64,000 nucleotides of DNA from Tolumonas lignilytica (GCF_000527035.1 NZ_AZUK01000001.1:186001-250000); one strand, 5' to 3'; shown: positions 49,719 through 60,618, counted from the stretch's first letter. A program made the numbers and translations. The notes: generated from the sequence alone by a model not told the origin.

Positions 49719-50645
49719 TCATACCGTGTCTGAAATCGCGCGGTCCGCAGTAATTGGTGATTTTTCTGGTAACTGGCTGATCACGACACCGATGAATACA
49801 ACACCGCACGCCAACCCCTGCCAAAAATTCAACCGCTCTCCCAACAACCAAAAAGCCAATAATAATGTAAATACCGGTATGAGGTTGATATATGCCGTTG
49901 CCAAAGAAACGGTTACCTGACTGATTGCCCAGTTATACAACCAATAGGCACCAATGGTTACGACCGTTCCTAAATAGAGCAAGCTCCCCCAATGCAGCAA
50001 AGAAGCATGCGTTGGTACGGTATGCTGCATCGCCAATGGGCCGAAAAAAAGAACTCCTACCAAAGCCTGGAAAGCAGTCAGTACCACTGAAGAGTAACGC
50101 GACGATAACTTCCGAATCGAGACAGAATAAACAGCCCCGCACAGCATGGCCATGAACTCTAAACAGTTACCTAATACCGGATTACTGGCTTGTTCATCAT
50201 GTTGCCCGGCAAAACTTAATGCCGAACATCCGACAATAGCAACAATAAACCCCATAATTTGCAGTTTGCCAATACGCTCTTTCAACACCAGAAATGCCGT
50301 TACAGAGGCAAGCAGAGGTAAGGTTGCCGTGATCACTCCAGCCTGACCGGCTGTTGTATACTGCAATGCTGACGTCTCAAATAAAAAATAGAGACAAGGC
50401 TCTGCAATACCCATGATCAATAACCACCGCCAATCGCCTTTCTGATAACGAAATTGCAGTAATTTCTTGCCAAAGAACAGAAAACAAGCGCTGGCAATCA
50501 GCATACGGAAGAACACAATTTGCGTGGGATGAAAGAAATCCAACAGATATTTTAATGAGATAAATGCACTGGACCAAAGCAACATGGCACCAGTAAGTGC
50601 CAGTATAGGAAACATGCCCAAAATTAACTCCTGAAAACTGAGCAA
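49719..50645 (-). CDS. EamA-family (DMT) transporter
   Basis: A 308-aa membrane protein with ten helices in two EamA repeats: AMLLWSSAFISLKYLLDFFHPTQIVFFRM in the first and GAYWLYNWAISQVTVSLATAYINLIPVFTLLLA in the second. Drug/metabolite exporter superfamily; substrate unknown. The second ATG ten codons in (MFPILALTG) is an equally likely start. Confidence 0.85.
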   Translation of the reverse strand: MLSFQELILGMFPILALTGAMLLWSSAFISLKYLLDFFHPTQIVFFRMLIASACFLFFGKKLLQFRYQKGDWRWLLIMGIAEPCLYFLFETSALQYTTAGQAGVITATLPLLASVTAFLVLKERIGKLQIMGFIVAIVGCSALSFAGQHDEQASNPVLGNCLEFMAMLCGAVYSVSIRKLSSRYSSVVLTAFQALVGVLFFGPLAMQHTVPTHASLLHWGSLLYLGTVVTIGAYWLYNWAISQVTVSLATAYINLIPVFTLLLAFWLLGERLNFWQGLACGVVFIGVVISQLPEKSPITADRAISDTV

Positions 50646-50762
50646 AAGAGAGCAAAGTCTAGCCGTTCAACGTATTAATATCCAGAAACCCTTCGGTTTA
50701 ACGGTTGTTTAGCTTCCTGTATATGAAGATAATAGGCGCGCTTATAAGCTGAGGTCAGTATT

Positions 50763-51344
50763 ATGTCGGAATATCTGTTACTACTAGTCAGTACAGTACT
50801 GGTAAATAACTTTGTTTTAGTTAAATTTTTAGGGCTTTGTCCATTCATGGGGGTTTCTAAAAAAATTGAACCTGCCGTGGGTATGGGCATTGCTACAGCA
50901 TTCGTTTTAACATTGACTTCGGCCTTCTGTTATCTTGTCGACCACTACATTCTGACACCGCTGAATGCCAGTTCATTGAGTACACTGGCTTTTATTCTGG
51001 TCATCGCAGTCGTAGTACAATTCACTGAAATGGTGATTCAGAAAAGTGCGCCTGAGTTGTACCGTGTTTTAGGTATCTATCTGCCGTTGATCACCACGAA
51101 TTGCATTGTTTTGGGGCTGGCGTTACTCAATATCAATCTGCAACATAATTTTATGCAAAGTATTGTGTATGGCTTTGGTGGCGGCGTTGGTTTTACGTTG
51201 GTGCTCGTGTTATTTGCCAGTCTGCGCGAGCGTATAGCCGCAGGTGATGTTCCAGTACCATTCCAGGGCGTGGCCATTGGCATGATCACGGCCGGTCTCA
51301 TGTCTCTGGCTTTCCTTGGGTTTACTGGGTTAATCAAGCTCTAA
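50763..51344 (+). CDS. rsxA: Electron transport complex subunit RsxA/RnfA
   Basis: A 193-aa six-helix membrane subunit ([32 protein letters not shown]) of the Rsx/Rnf NADH- or ferredoxin-linked, ion-translocating complex, which in E. coli keeps SoxR reduced. First gene of a complete rsxABCDGE operon. Confidence 0.96.
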   Translation: MSEYLLLLVSTVLVNNFVLVKFLGLCPFMGVSKKIEPAVGMGIATAFVLTLTSAFCYLVDHYILTPLNASSLSTLAFILVIAVVVQFTEMVIQKSAPELYRVLGIYLPLITTNCIVLGLALLNINLQHNFMQSIVYGFGGGVGFTLVLVLFASLRERIAAGDVPVPFQGVAIGMITAGLMSLAFLGFTGLIKL

Positions 51345-51348
51345 TATC

Positions 51349-51906
51349 ATGAACCAACTTTTACTTATTCTTATTATCCTGACCTTACTGGCATTGCTGT
51401 TTGGCATATTGCTGGGTTATGCGGCTATCCGTTTTAAAGTCGACTCCGACCCGATCGTCGATAAGTTGGATGCTATCTTACCGCAAACACAATGTGGTCA
51501 ATGTGGCTACCCCGGCTGCCGTCCCTATGCACAAGCGATAGCCAATGGTGACAGTATCAATAAATGTGTACCAGGTGGTTCACAGACAATTCAGCGAATA
51601 GCTGCCATGATGGGTGTAGAACCTCCGTCCGATGATGACGAACTGCAACTGACACCACCTAAACGGGTCGCATTTATTCACGAAAACCTTTGCATTGGCT
51701 GTACTAAATGCATTCAGGCTTGCCCTGTCGATGCAATTATCGGGGCGCCTAAGCTCATGCACACAATCCTGCGTAGTGAATGTACGGGCTGTGATTTGTG
51801 TGTTGATCCATGTCCGACTAATTGTATTGAAATGATTGAATTACCCGCCACGCCGGATCGTTGGAAGTGGGATGTAGAAACAATTCCAGTGAGAATGGTG
51901 CAATGA
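51349..51906 (+). CDS. rsxB: Electron transport complex subunit RsxB/RnfB
   Basis: A 185-aa iron-sulfur subunit. It has an N-terminal membrane anchor, a CGQCGYPGC(R)-type 4Fe-4S motif (about 47-55) and two ferredoxin motifs, [12 protein letters not shown] and [12 protein letters not shown]. Its stop overlaps the rsxC ATG (ATGA). Confidence 0.96.
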   Translation: MNQLLLILIILTLLALLFGILLGYAAIRFKVDSDPIVDKLDAILPQTQCGQCGYPGCRPYAQAIANGDSINKCVPGGSQTIQRIAAMMGVEPPSDDDELQLTPPKRVAFIHENLCIGCTKCIQACPVDAIIGAPKLMHTILRSECTGCDLCVDPCPTNCIEMIELPATPDRWKWDVETIPVRMVQ

Positions 51907-54068
51907 GTATTGTCGATATCCTAAGTAAAATTCGCAAAGGGAAAATCTGGGATTTTCACGGCGGTCTGCATCCTGATGAGCACAAACGTGAATCGAGTGA
52001 AACGCCATTAGTTGATGCAGGCATTCCTCCTTTCATTGTATTACCGATCAAACAACACAGTGGGCGGGTTGGCCGACTTTTGGTCAAGGTCGGTGATCGC
52101 GTTCTGACCGGACAACAACTAACCGCCAGTGATCATCCAATGGAAGTACCGGTTCATGCCAGCACTTCTGGTGTTATCACCTCGATTGAACTGCATACCG
52201 TTGCACACCCGTCTGGTCTCAGTGAACCTTGTATTCATATTAAACCCGATGGTCTTGATGAATGGCGTGAACGCAAGCCATGGGCTGATTTTCATCAGTA
52301 TGATGCAGTTGAGCTTTTCGAGCGGATCCGTCAGTCAGGGATTGCCGGATTAGGCGGCGCAGGCTTTCCTACTTATGCAAAATTAAGTGTGGCCCGTGAA
52401 AAAGCAGAAATTGTCATTATCAATGGCGCGGAGTGTGAGCCTTATATCACTGCCGATGATCGATTGATGCGTGAACATGCCCGCGAAATTCTGGAAGGCG
52501 TTGAGATCATCAAGCATATCCTGCGTCCTAGCATCACGATTATTGCCATTGAAGATAATAAGCCGGAAGCAATTTCCGCCTTTTTAATGAGACCATTACC
52601 AAACGATGTCATCGTGCGGGTAATACCGACGAAATACCCATCTGGAAGTGCTCGTCAGCTCATTGAAATTCTGACTGGGAAACAAGTCCCTGCCCGCGGA
52701 CGTTCGCTGTCGTTGGGTATTGTGATGGTTAATATCGGAACTACTTTTGCCATCCGACAAGCCATCATTGAAGATGAACCGCTCATCCGTCGTGTTGTCA
52801 CATTAACCGGCTCTCAATTTAAGACACCGGGTAATGCTTGGGTTCGTCTTGGATCTTCGGTTCGCTGGTTACTGGCTCAATTTGCCTTAACACCGGAGCC
52901 TCGCCAGCGCGTCATTATGGGGGGCTCGATGATGGGCTTCACGCTGCCGCATGCAGATGTGCCTGTCGTTAAAATAACCAACTGTTTATTAGCTCCCAGT
53001 GCCAGCGAATTACCTCCTCGTGATGATGAGATGAACTGCATTCGGTGCGGTAAATGCGCTGAAGTCTGTCCGGTCAAACTATTACCACAGCAACTTTACT
53101 GGTATAGCAAAGCGGGTGACCATGAAAATGCCGAAAAATATAATCTGGCGGATTGTATTGAATGCGGAGCATGTGCATGGGTTTGTCCAAGTAATATTCC
53201 TTTGGTGCATTATTACCGTCAGGAAAAGGCAGAAATTCAATTAAATCGTGAAGAAGCTGCACAGGCAGAACGCGCGAAACAACGTTTTGAAGCTAAAAAA
53301 CAGCGGTTAGAAGAAGAACGTCGCGCACGTGAAGCCCATATTCCCGCTCCTGTTGCGACCCGCACTCATAGCGCCAATGAAACTGATCCAGTCGCAGCGG
53401 CCATTCTGCGGATTAAAGCACAACAAGATAAAACTGCCTCGCCCGACGTTGATATCCGTGCCGAACGTGCAGCAAGAAAAGCGCAGGCTATTCAACATCA
53501 GCTTGAAAAGAACACGGAGCCATCAACCCCGGTCGCTGAATCACAGGTGTCCTCTGAGGAGGATAAGCGCAAGGCCGCCGTGGCCGCCGCATTGGCCAGA
53601 GCAAAAGCACGCCGTGCAGAAATTACAGCATCTGGAGATTCTGCATCTGTAATTCCTGAAACAGCTACAGCAGACGATGCGGAATCCCAGAAAAAGGCTG
53701 CGATAGCCGCCGCCATCGCCAGAGCAAAAGCGAAGAAAGCACAAGCTGAACAAGCCCCTGTGCAAACGGACGCTGCTGACGCAACACCTGTGCCGGGATC
53801 ATCAGCAACTGCGGAAGATCCTGATTCCGCTAGAAAAGCCGCCGTAGCCGCTGCGATTGCTCGCGCAAAAGCCAAGAAAGCACAGGCAGAACAAGCCACC
53901 GTGCAAACGGATGCTGCTGACGCAACACCTGTGCCGGGATCATCAGCAACTGCGGATGATCCTGATTCCGCCAGAAAAGCTGCCGTGGCCGCTGCGATTG
54001 CACGCGCAAAAGCCAAGAAAGCACAGGCAGAAGCTGAAGCCGCCGCCAATAAAAACGAACAGGTATAA
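51903..54068 (+). CDS. rsxC: Electron transport complex subunit RsxC/RnfC with repetitive C-terminus
   Basis: A 721-aa NADH/FMN-binding subunit with two 4Fe-4S motifs ([12 protein letters not shown] and [12 protein letters not shown], about 380-430). Beyond about residue 460 comes a long Ala/Lys-rich tail with four copies of an [20 protein letters not shown]-type helix. The last two lie in nearly identical 141-base DNA repeats. Such tails vary in length among RnfC proteins. The start [13 protein letters not shown] is set by the four-base overlap with rsxB. Confidence 0.95.
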   Translation: MSIVDILSKIRKGKIWDFHGGLHPDEHKRESSETPLVDAGIPPFIVLPIKQHSGRVGRLLVKVGDRVLTGQQLTASDHPMEVPVHASTSGVITSIELHTVAHPSGLSEPCIHIKPDGLDEWRERKPWADFHQYDAVELFERIRQSGIAGLGGAGFPTYAKLSVAREKAEIVIINGAECEPYITADDRLMREHAREILEGVEIIKHILRPSITIIAIEDNKPEAISAFLMRPLPNDVIVRVIPTKYPSGSARQLIEILTGKQVPARGRSLSLGIVMVNIGTTFAIRQAIIEDEPLIRRVVTLTGSQFKTPGNAWVRLGSSVRWLLAQFALTPEPRQRVIMGGSMMGFTLPHADVPVVKITNCLLAPSASELPPRDDEMNCIRCGKCAEVCPVKLLPQQLYWYSKAGDHENAEKYNLADCIECGACAWVCPSNIPLVHYYRQEKAEIQLNREEAAQAERAKQRFEAKKQRLEEERRAREAHIPAPVATRTHSANETDPVAAAILRIKAQQDKTASPDVDIRAERAARKAQAIQHQLEKNTEPSTPVAESQVSSEEDKRKAAVAAALARAKARRAEITASGDSASVIPETATADDAESQKKAAIAAAIARAKAKKAQAEQAPVQTDAADATPVPGSSATAEDPDSARKAAVAAAIARAKAKKAQAEQATVQTDAADATPVPGSSATADDPDSARKAAVAAAIARAKAKKAQAEAEAAANKNEQV
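53760..54041 (+). repeat. 141-base tandem repeat in the rsxC tail
   Basis: Two successive units (53760-53900, 53901-54041) are nearly identical at DNA level and encode 47 residues each, spanning [18 protein letters not shown] to the [13 protein letters not shown] helix. Older, more diverged copies precede them. The in-frame unit length means copy number can change without frameshift. Confidence 0.85.
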
Positions 54069-54072
54069 ATTC

Positions 54073-55119
54073 ATGTCATTTGCTATCGCTATCTCACCAC
54101 ATGGTCACAGCCAGAAAAGCACATCAAGTGTCATGCGATGGACGCTTGTTGCATTAATTCCGGGCATCGTCGCCCAATATTATATTTTTGGCTGGGGAGT
54201 TTTATTCCAGTTACTGCTCACTGTTGGCACGGCATTGTTATCTGAAGCCGCCATCTTACGCTTACGCGGTTTTGCCGTGATGCCCTCTCTGCGAGACAGC
54301 AGTGCCATTCTTACTGCCGCACTATTGGCTGTAGCAATCCCGCCCTTATTACCTTGGTGGATGCCCGTCGTCGCAACAGCATTTGCCATCATCATTGCTA
54401 AACAGCTTTATGGTGGATTAGGACAAAACCCGTTTAATCCAGCCATGGTGGGTTATGTGTTACTGCTGGTTTCATTCCCCGTTCCGATGACAACATGGTT
54501 GGCACCACAAACCATTTCTGCACAACATCTTTCTCTGCAAGACACGGCTGCTGTCATTTTCCATGGCACCACGCCTGGGGGACTAAATAGCTATCAATTA
54601 AAAACTCTCGTCGATGGTACGACCATGGCGACCCCGTTAGATCATCTGAAAACCGAGTCTAAACGCGGTTATTCCATTGACGTACTGATCAAATCTCCTG
54701 ATTTTTCGGCGATTAGTCACGATGGCTGGCGTTTAATTAATCTGAGTTTTCTCGCTGGCGGTATCTTACTGTTTATTTTACGTTTGATCCCATGGCAAAC
54801 CCCTGTTGCGATGCTCGGTACATTAGCGGCAGCCAGCGCCTTAGGGCATTATTTAGCGCCAGCCCAGTTTGCGATGCCAGAAATTGAATTGCTAAGCGGA
54901 GCCAGTATGTTGGGCGCCTTTTTTATAGTGACCGATCCCGTCACCAGTAGCACGACCACTTATGGACGCCTAATTTTTGGTGCCTTAGTGGGTTTACTGG
55001 TGTTCATTATTCGTCATTTCGGTGGATATCCGGACGGCGTGGCATTTGCGGTATTACTATGCAATATCCTGGTGCCATTAATAGACAAATATAGTCAATC
55101 TCGCGTTTACGGACACTAA
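54073..55119 (+). CDS. rsxD: Electron transport complex subunit RsxD/RnfD
   Basis: A 348-aa membrane subunit with covalently bound FMN; the flavinylation-type motif is seen in VDGTTMATPLDHLK (Thr, about 186-199). About nine helices. The start MSFAIAISPHGHSQ lies four bases after the rsxC stop; the frame reaches far upstream inside rsxC but that part is not family sequence. Confidence 0.95.
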   Translation: MSFAIAISPHGHSQKSTSSVMRWTLVALIPGIVAQYYIFGWGVLFQLLLTVGTALLSEAAILRLRGFAVMPSLRDSSAILTAALLAVAIPPLLPWWMPVVATAFAIIIAKQLYGGLGQNPFNPAMVGYVLLLVSFPVPMTTWLAPQTISAQHLSLQDTAAVIFHGTTPGGLNSYQLKTLVDGTTMATPLDHLKTESKRGYSIDVLIKSPDFSAISHDGWRLINLSFLAGGILLFILRLIPWQTPVAMLGTLAAASALGHYLAPAQFAMPEIELLSGASMLGAFFIVTDPVTSSTTTYGRLIFGALVGLLVFIIRHFGGYPDGVAFAVLLCNILVPLIDKYSQSRVYGH

Positions 55120-55121
55120 TC

Positions 55122-55748
55122 ATGCTGAAATCGATGCAAAAAAATGGTCTCCGCCTCGGTTTGTTTGCTTTAGCATGTACAGGGCTGATTGTGCTGACTG
55201 ATTACAACACTCGCGATGTTATTGGGGCGCAACAACAACTGCTGAAAAAATCAACTTTAGTAAAAATGCTGCCTGCTGACAGTTACGACACCACATTAAC
55301 CAATGAATGTCATATGCTCAGCAGTCCCTATCTGGGGGATACCAAACCTCACCCGATCTATGTTGCACGGCAAAAACAGCAAGTGAGTGGCTATATTATT
55401 GAATCTGTTGCACCTGATGGTTATAGCGGTGCGATCCGTTTGCTTACCGGTGTCAGTAAAAGTGGCGAAGTTCAGCATGTTGAAGTCTTGGAACATCATG
55501 AAACGCCGGGGTTGGGCGATAAAATTGATCGGAACAAAGGCAACTGGCTCGATAGTTTTACACATCAGTCTTTGCAGTCAGACAATGATTCTCGCTGGGC
55601 GGTAAAAAAAGATGGCGGTCAGTTTGACAGTTTCACGGGTGCCACCATTACTCCGCGAGCCATTGTCAAACAACTGAAAAATGTTTTACTGCTGGTTCGA
55701 CAACATCCAGAATTGATTGAACAGGCGCCAGCCTGTAAGGCGGAATAA
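55122..55748 (+). CDS. rsxG: Electron transport complex subunit RsxG/RnfG
   Basis: A 208-aa single-span protein with a periplasmic FMN-binding domain. The covalent FMN threonine lies in [14 protein letters not shown] (about 168-181), and [11 protein letters not shown] is typical. It starts two bases after rsxD and its TAA overlaps the rsxE ATG by one base. Confidence 0.95.
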   Translation: MLKSMQKNGLRLGLFALACTGLIVLTDYNTRDVIGAQQQLLKKSTLVKMLPADSYDTTLTNECHMLSSPYLGDTKPHPIYVARQKQQVSGYIIESVAPDGYSGAIRLLTGVSKSGEVQHVEVLEHHETPGLGDKIDRNKGNWLDSFTHQSLQSDNDSRWAVKKDGGQFDSFTGATITPRAIVKQLKNVLLLVRQHPELIEQAPACKAE

Positions 55749-56491
55749 TGGATCATTCACCGAAAGGGTGCCATGACCTTGCACCTAAAAGTACAACAAG
55801 CCAGAACACCTTCTTTTCTATTATAAAAGAAGGTCTCTGGAAGAATAACCCGACTCTGGTTCAGGTGTTAGGCATGTGCCCTACCATGGCTATCACAACC
55901 TCCGCGGCTAATGCGCTGGGAATGGGGATTGCCACCATGATCATCATGGCGATGTCCAACTTCTTTATTTCGCTGTTTCGTCGCTGGATACCTACTGAAA
56001 TTCGGATTCCTGTGTATGTGTTGCTGATTGCGGCACTCGTCACCTGCTTACAGTTGCTGATGAATGCCTATACTTTCGCGCTTTACCAGTCACTGGGTAT
56101 TTTTATTGCGCTGATTGTGACTAACTGTCTGGTTGTTGGTCGTGCAGAGGCTTTTGCCAATCAGAATCCGCCTCTCTCTTCTGCTTTTGATGGTTTTATG
56201 ATGGGAATGGGCTTTACCTTATCACTGACTATTTTAGGTTGTATCCGTGAAATCCTCGGTCAAGGGACTCTATTTGCCGGAGCTGATGTATTGTTCGGCC
56301 AGTGGGCTGCTGGCCTGAAAATTGATGTTTACCACAGTGATAACACCTTCCTGCTGGCAATTTTGCCACCGGGTGCATTTCTGGTGTTAGGATTTATGAT
56401 TGCCCTGAAAAACATCATTAACGCCCATTTTGCCCGGAAAAAATCACCAGTTAAAACACAGATTGAACGTGTTCGAGTGACCACTTTCTAA
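55748..56491 (+). CDS. rsxE: Electron transport complex subunit RsxE/RnfE
   Basis: A 247-aa six-helix membrane subunit homologous to RsxA, with [27 protein letters not shown] and [13 protein letters not shown]. It has a somewhat longer hydrophilic N-terminus (about 25 residues) before the conserved part, so a downstream start cannot be excluded. Last rsx gene; nth follows after seven bases. Confidence 0.94.
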   Translation: MDHSPKGCHDLAPKSTTSQNTFFSIIKEGLWKNNPTLVQVLGMCPTMAITTSAANALGMGIATMIIMAMSNFFISLFRRWIPTEIRIPVYVLLIAALVTCLQLLMNAYTFALYQSLGIFIALIVTNCLVVGRAEAFANQNPPLSSAFDGFMMGMGFTLSLTILGCIREILGQGTLFAGADVLFGQWAAGLKIDVYHSDNTFLLAILPPGAFLVLGFMIALKNIINAHFARKKSPVKTQIERVRVTTF

Positions 56492-56498
56492 GGGAAAT

Positions 56499-57140
56499 AT
56501 GAACAAAGACAAACGCCGCCTGATACTGGAACGATTACGCGATGACAATCCGCATCCAACAACTGAGTTGGCATATACCACTCCGTTTGAATTGCTGATC
56601 TCTGTCATTCTTTCTGCTCAGGCTACTGATGTCAGCGTTAATAAAGCGACCGCCAAACTCTACCCGGAAGCAAATACCCCCGCAGCCATACTGGCATTGG
56701 GTGTCGATGGATTAAAACAGCATATTAAAACCATTGGTCTTTATAACGCCAAGGCCGAAAACATTATCAAAACCTGTGCAATCCTGCTGGACAAACATCA
56801 GGGTGAAGTGCCCGAAGATCGTTCCGCACTCGAAGCGTTGCCCGGTGTTGGCCGTAAAACAGCAAATGTCGTGTTGAATACGGCTTTTGGTTGGCCAACC
56901 ATTGCGGTCGATACGCATATCTTCCGCGTTGCCAACCGCACTGGCTTTGCGCCAGGTAAAGACGTGAATGAAGTTGAAGATAAGCTACTCAAATATGTTC
57001 CAGCTGAATTCAAATTAGATGTGCACCATTGGCTCATTTTACACGGACGTTATACCTGCATTGCTCGTAAACCCCGTTGTGGTTCATGCCTGATTGAAGA
57101 TCTCTGCGAATACAAGCATAAAACTGAACCTGAGGAGTGA
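56499..57140 (+). CDS. nth: Endonuclease III
   Basis: A 213-aa base-excision-repair glycosylase/AP lyase. The helix-hairpin-helix with catalytic lysine is [13 protein letters not shown], the catalytic Asp lies in [12 protein letters not shown], and the 4Fe-4S loop is C-X6-C-X2-C-X5-C near the C-terminus. The rsx-nth linkage is conserved in gammaproteobacteria. Confidence 0.97.
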   Translation: MNKDKRRLILERLRDDNPHPTTELAYTTPFELLISVILSAQATDVSVNKATAKLYPEANTPAAILALGVDGLKQHIKTIGLYNAKAENIIKTCAILLDKHQGEVPEDRSALEALPGVGRKTANVVLNTAFGWPTIAVDTHIFRVANRTGFAPGKDVNEVEDKLLKYVPAEFKLDVHHWLILHGRYTCIARKPRCGSCLIEDLCEYKHKTEPEE

Positions 57141-57142
57141 TC

Positions 57143-57550
57143 ATGCGCATTCTGCACACCATGTTGCGAGTTGGTAATTTGGAACGTTCAATTAAATTTT
57201 ATACCGAAGTATTGGGTATGAAGTTATTACGCCAAAGTGACAATCCCGAATATAAATATTCATTGGCTTTCGTGGGTTATGGTGAGGAAACCGATGAAGC
57301 CGTGATAGAGCTGACCTATAACTGGGGCGTCGATAGTTATGAATTGGGTACCGCTTATGGTCATGTTGCATTAGAAACAGAAGATATCTACGCCACATGT
57401 GAGGCCATTCGTGCCATCGGAGCCAAAGTCACTCGGGAGCCCGGCCCAGTTAAAGGCGGAACCACCGTGATTGCTTTTGTTGAAGATCCTGATGGTTATA
57501 AAATTGAACTCATCAATAAAAAAGATGCCGGTAAAGGTTTAGGCAACTAG
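57143..57550 (+). CDS. gloA: Lactoylglutathione lyase (glyoxalase I)
   Basis: A 135-aa metal-dependent enzyme converting the methylglyoxal-glutathione hemithioacetal to S-lactoylglutathione. Metal ligands are in place: His5 (MRILHTML), Glu in [10 protein letters not shown], His in [10 protein letters not shown] and Glu in [14 protein letters not shown] lies five bases before this ATG, which decides against the GTG two codons upstream. Confidence 0.97.
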   Translation: MRILHTMLRVGNLERSIKFYTEVLGMKLLRQSDNPEYKYSLAFVGYGEETDEAVIELTYNWGVDSYELGTAYGHVALETEDIYATCEAIRAIGAKVTREPGPVKGGTTVIAFVEDPDGYKIELINKKDAGKGLGN

Positions 57551-57576
57551 TCGTTTTTGTTTTCTGTTTTAGTTTT

Positions 57577-57605
57577 AAACGGCCTCATCTCGAGGCCGTT
57601 TTTCC
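57577..57605. terminator. Terminator between gloA and motY
   Basis: AAACGGCCTC / GAGGCCGTTT, ten-base stem with five-base loop, then TTCC on the plus strand and a T-run on the minus. The motY stop codon (57585-57587) is inside the hairpin. Confidence 0.88.
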
Positions 57606-58490
57606 AGCATCGGCTAACGTGGGCGGTGTCCAGCGCTGCATAGAAATAACAACACGACGGTTGGTCTCTCTGCCTCGTTCGGTATCATTAGTTGCAACAT
57701 GTTGTTTTTCACCATGCCCTTCGGTTTTCACTCGTTTCTCATCAACTCCGAGATCTGTGAAAAACTTTTTCACACTTTTTGCTCTTTTATCCGAGAGAAG
57801 CTGATTTGGCCACGAAGGGCCCATGCTGTCGGTATAACCATCCACCAGCACTAAATCTAACTGAGGATCGGCTTTCAGATATGCAGCGATCATAGCTAAT
57901 CGTCGTTGCGAATACGGTGTCAGATCTTCACTGTTTTTTTCATAATTCAAAATGGTGAATGCAATATCATCAAAACTATAAGGTAGTAACCCTTGCATAC
58001 AACTTAAGAAATTCTGATATGTCGTCCGAAAGCCAACCGATGAAATAGAGACTGTGACGGGCTGATTCTGATGATACCAGTCACGAAATAAAAAAGAGGG
58101 GGTGTATCCGCCCTCCAATTCATCCAGCATGGTCCACGCCGCCTGGCCACTCACATAACCATCAAATTGCTTATAAAAACGCACCTTGGAAATGCCACTT
58201 TCAGCAATGCCTGGATGCCAGCTGGGCGGCAAAGAACGTACGCTGACCGTTTGAATCCGTGCCTGCGGACGCAACGGTTTCAATTCGAAACCCATATTGA
58301 CGTTTTTACCCGCATGGCTGACAAACGCGCCTTTTCCCCAGCCAGGAATAACATGCTCCAGACGACACTCGATTGGCGAGTCGCTGACCAGTTTCCAAAC
58401 AGATTGGTCGAGAGATGCACCATACTCAAGTACGCCAGCCTGACTGACAGGAAGACAGACTATTCCTGCTATTACAATCAAGTGTTTCAC
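57585..58490 (-). CDS. motY: Sodium-driven flagellar motor T-ring protein MotY
   Basis: A 301-aa periplasmic protein. Signal peptide (about 1-18), MotY-specific N-terminal beta domain (about 20-160: VSDSPIECRLEHVIPGWGKGAFV and VSVRSLPPSW), and C-terminal OmpA-like peptidoglycan-binding domain (about 175-285: LVLVDGYTDSMGPSWPNQLLSDKRA). In Vibrio, MotY with MotX forms the T-ring that holds PomAB stators. It is the only flagellar gene in the window. Confidence 0.88.
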   Translation of the reverse strand: MKHLIVIAGIVCLPVSQAGVLEYGASLDQSVWKLVSDSPIECRLEHVIPGWGKGAFVSHAGKNVNMGFELKPLRPQARIQTVSVRSLPPSWHPGIAESGISKVRFYKQFDGYVSGQAAWTMLDELEGGYTPSFLFRDWYHQNQPVTVSISSVGFRTTYQNFLSCMQGLLPYSFDDIAFTILNYEKNSEDLTPYSQRRLAMIAAYLKADPQLDLVLVDGYTDSMGPSWPNQLLSDKRAKSVKKFFTDLGVDEKRVKTEGHGEKQHVATNDTERGRETNRRVVISMQRWTPPTLADAGKTASR

Positions 58491-58662
58491 TGCATCACCT
58501 CCTTCGCCCTATCCCTCTATCGGCAACGCAATCAAGATCTTTAGGACTTATTATCACCCTGGCGATTTATGCTGTTTTTCATAGGAAAAAAAGCCCTGTT
58601 TTGCGATAATGCTCCGATTTTTTGGGTTTTATTATTGCTTCATTAAAAGAAAGGAGGCGTCT

Positions 58663-59928
58663 GTGCGCAGACAGATCATACAGGTTAATGAACGACCACC
58701 ATTATTGCAGTCCATTCCATTAAGCCTACAACATTTATTTGCCATGTTCGGCGCATCTGTTTTAGTACCGATGCTATTTAAGATCGATCCTGGCACGGTA
58801 TTGCTGTTCAATGGTATCGGCACCTTAATCTATCTCGTTTTGTGCCAAGGGAAAGTGCCCGCCTATCTGGGCTCCAGTTTTGCATTTCTGTCGCCAGTTT
58901 TTGCTGTCATGAGCTCGTTGAATTATAACGCGGCACTGGGTGGATTTATTGCTTCAGGGCTGGTGTTTATTACAGTCGCCTTGATTATTAAAGCCTTTGG
59001 TTATCGCTGGATCGATGTTGTTTTCCCTCCGGCAGCGATGGGTGCTATTGTCGCCATCATCGGTCTGGAGCTTGCGCCAGTGGCCGCCAATATGGCCGGG
59101 CTGACTGCCGCCAAGTTGGATGTTCCGACCATCACAGTATCTCTGTTCACTTTTGGTGTCGTGGTCTTTGGTTCTGTATTATTCCGTGGCTTTTTAGGTG
59201 TCATTCCAATTCTGATTGCTATCATCGCTGGTTATCTGCTGGCGCTGGCATTGGGCATGGTAAAATTTGATGCTGTAGCTACCGCATCCGTATTCTCTGT
59301 ACCTACGTTCTATAAACCCGTATTGAACTGGGGTGCCGTCATTACCGTGCTGCCCGCTGCTTTTGTCGTGATCGCAGAACATATTGGTCATTTTATTGTG
59401 ACCGAAAAAATCATCGGCAAAGATCTGAAAAAAGACCCCGGCTTACATCGCTCATTAATGGGTGATGGGGTGTCGACAACTCTTTCCGGCTTCTTTGGTT
59501 CAGTTCCAACAACAACTTACGGTGAAAATATTGGCGTTATGGCCATTACCCGTGTATACAGCGTCTGGGTTATTGGCGGAGCGGCGATCATTTCTATCCT
59601 GATGGCGTTTATGGGTAAATTCACCGCCATCATTGGTAGTATTCCTGTACCAGTCATGGGTGGTGTTTCTCTGTTGCTGTTTGGTGTTATTGCTGCCTCC
59701 GGTATCCGTATGCTGGTAGAATCAAAAGTTGATTACAGTAAACCTAAAAACCTGATCCTGACCTCTATTGTACTGATCGTGGGTTTATCCGGTGCGCATG
59801 TCGAAGTGGGTACTGTATCGCTGAAAGGTATGGCGCTCGCAACGTTACTTGCAATTGTCGTCAGTCTGCTGTTTGGGCTATTTGAAAAAATGGGGCTGAT
59901 AAGCACTCAGGAAATCCTTGAGCCTTAA
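58663..59928 (+). CDS. uraA: Uracil permease (UraA-type NCS2 transporter)
   Basis: A 421-aa proton-uracil symporter with 14 helices. Typical blocks: QSIPLSLQHLFAMFGASVLVP, LGSSFAFLSPVFAVM, IAEHIGHF with the substrate Glu, and GSVPTTTYGENIGVMAITRVYS. A strong AAGGAGG at 58651-58657 sits five bases before a GTG, which I take as the start; the ATG further upstream has no such site. Xanthine/uric acid specificity is less likely given the UraA-like motifs. Confidence 0.92.
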   Translation: MRRQIIQVNERPPLLQSIPLSLQHLFAMFGASVLVPMLFKIDPGTVLLFNGIGTLIYLVLCQGKVPAYLGSSFAFLSPVFAVMSSLNYNAALGGFIASGLVFITVALIIKAFGYRWIDVVFPPAAMGAIVAIIGLELAPVAANMAGLTAAKLDVPTITVSLFTFGVVVFGSVLFRGFLGVIPILIAIIAGYLLALALGMVKFDAVATASVFSVPTFYKPVLNWGAVITVLPAAFVVIAEHIGHFIVTEKIIGKDLKKDPGLHRSLMGDGVSTTLSGFFGSVPTTTYGENIGVMAITRVYSVWVIGGAAIISILMAFMGKFTAIIGSIPVPVMGGVSLLLFGVIAASGIRMLVESKVDYSKPKNLILTSIVLIVGLSGAHVEVGTVSLKGMALATLLAIVVSLLFGLFEKMGLISTQEILEP

Positions 59929-59962
59929 AAACTAATCATTAATTCTGAGTTGGTATCTGTTT

Positions 59963-60583
59963 ATGTGCTTGAAAGAACGCTTTCGTGGTTATTACCCAGT
60001 CGTGATCGATGTTGAAACCGCTGGTTTTAATCCGAAAACGGATGCATTGCTGGAAATGGCAGCATCAACATTAAAAATGGATCCAGATGGTTGGTTATCT
60101 ATCGACCAAACGATCCACTTCCATGTTGAGCCCTTTGAAGGTGCCAATATTGAAAAGGCGGCGATTGATTTTAATGGCATTGATCCATTTAATCCGTTGC
60201 GTGGTGCTGTCAGCGAATATGACGCATTACATGAAACCTTCAAAGTCATTCGCAAAGGCATGAAAGCCGAAGGCTGTAACCGGGCCATTGTGGTTGCACA
60301 TAATGCCGCGTTTGATCATGGCTTTTTAATGGCTGCATCAGAGCGAGTATCGTTGAAACGCAACCCATTTCATCCGTTCGCCACGTTTGATACCGCGACA
60401 TTGGCGGGTCTTGCTTTAGGTCAGACGGTGCTAGCTAAGGCTTGTCAATCTGCCGCAATCCCGTTTGATAATAGCGAAGCTCACTCTGCATTGTATGATA
60501 CCGAGCGTACTGCAGAACTGTTTTGTTATATTGTTAATAAGTGGAAGTCGTTGGGTGGTTGGCCACTAACAGACTCAGAATAA
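59963..60583 (+). CDS. rnt: Ribonuclease T
   Basis: A 206-aa DEDDh 3'-5' exoribonuclease trimming tRNA and other stable RNAs. Catalytic residues: Asp and Glu in [10 protein letters not shown], Asp in [13 protein letters not shown], and His/Asp in [16 protein letters not shown]. The gloA-motY-rnt neighbourhood resembles Vibrio. Confidence 0.96.
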   Translation: MCLKERFRGYYPVVIDVETAGFNPKTDALLEMAASTLKMDPDGWLSIDQTIHFHVEPFEGANIEKAAIDFNGIDPFNPLRGAVSEYDALHETFKVIRKGMKAEGCNRAIVVAHNAAFDHGFLMAASERVSLKRNPFHPFATFDTATLAGLALGQTVLAKACQSAAIPFDNSEAHSALYDTERTAELFCYIVNKWKSLGGWPLTDSE

Positions 60584-60592
60584 TATGATTCG

Positions 60593-60618
60593 AAGCGGGC
60601 ACTTAAGCCCGCTTTGTT
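60593..60618. terminator. Terminator between rnt and dusC
   Basis: AAGCGGGC-ACTTAA-GCCCGCTT followed by TGTTTT. The dusC stop codon lies in the loop, so the hairpin overlaps the dusC coding end. Confidence 0.85.

Noticed and set aside
53760-54041. Tandem repeats as a CRISPR-like array
   Set aside because: The units are contiguous, coding, 141 bases long and in frame within rsxC; there are no unique spacers.
53857-54072. Extended N-terminus for rsxD
   Set aside because: The 72 upstream codons are the out-of-frame reading of the rsxC repeats; family RsxD starts at MSFAIA-like sequence.
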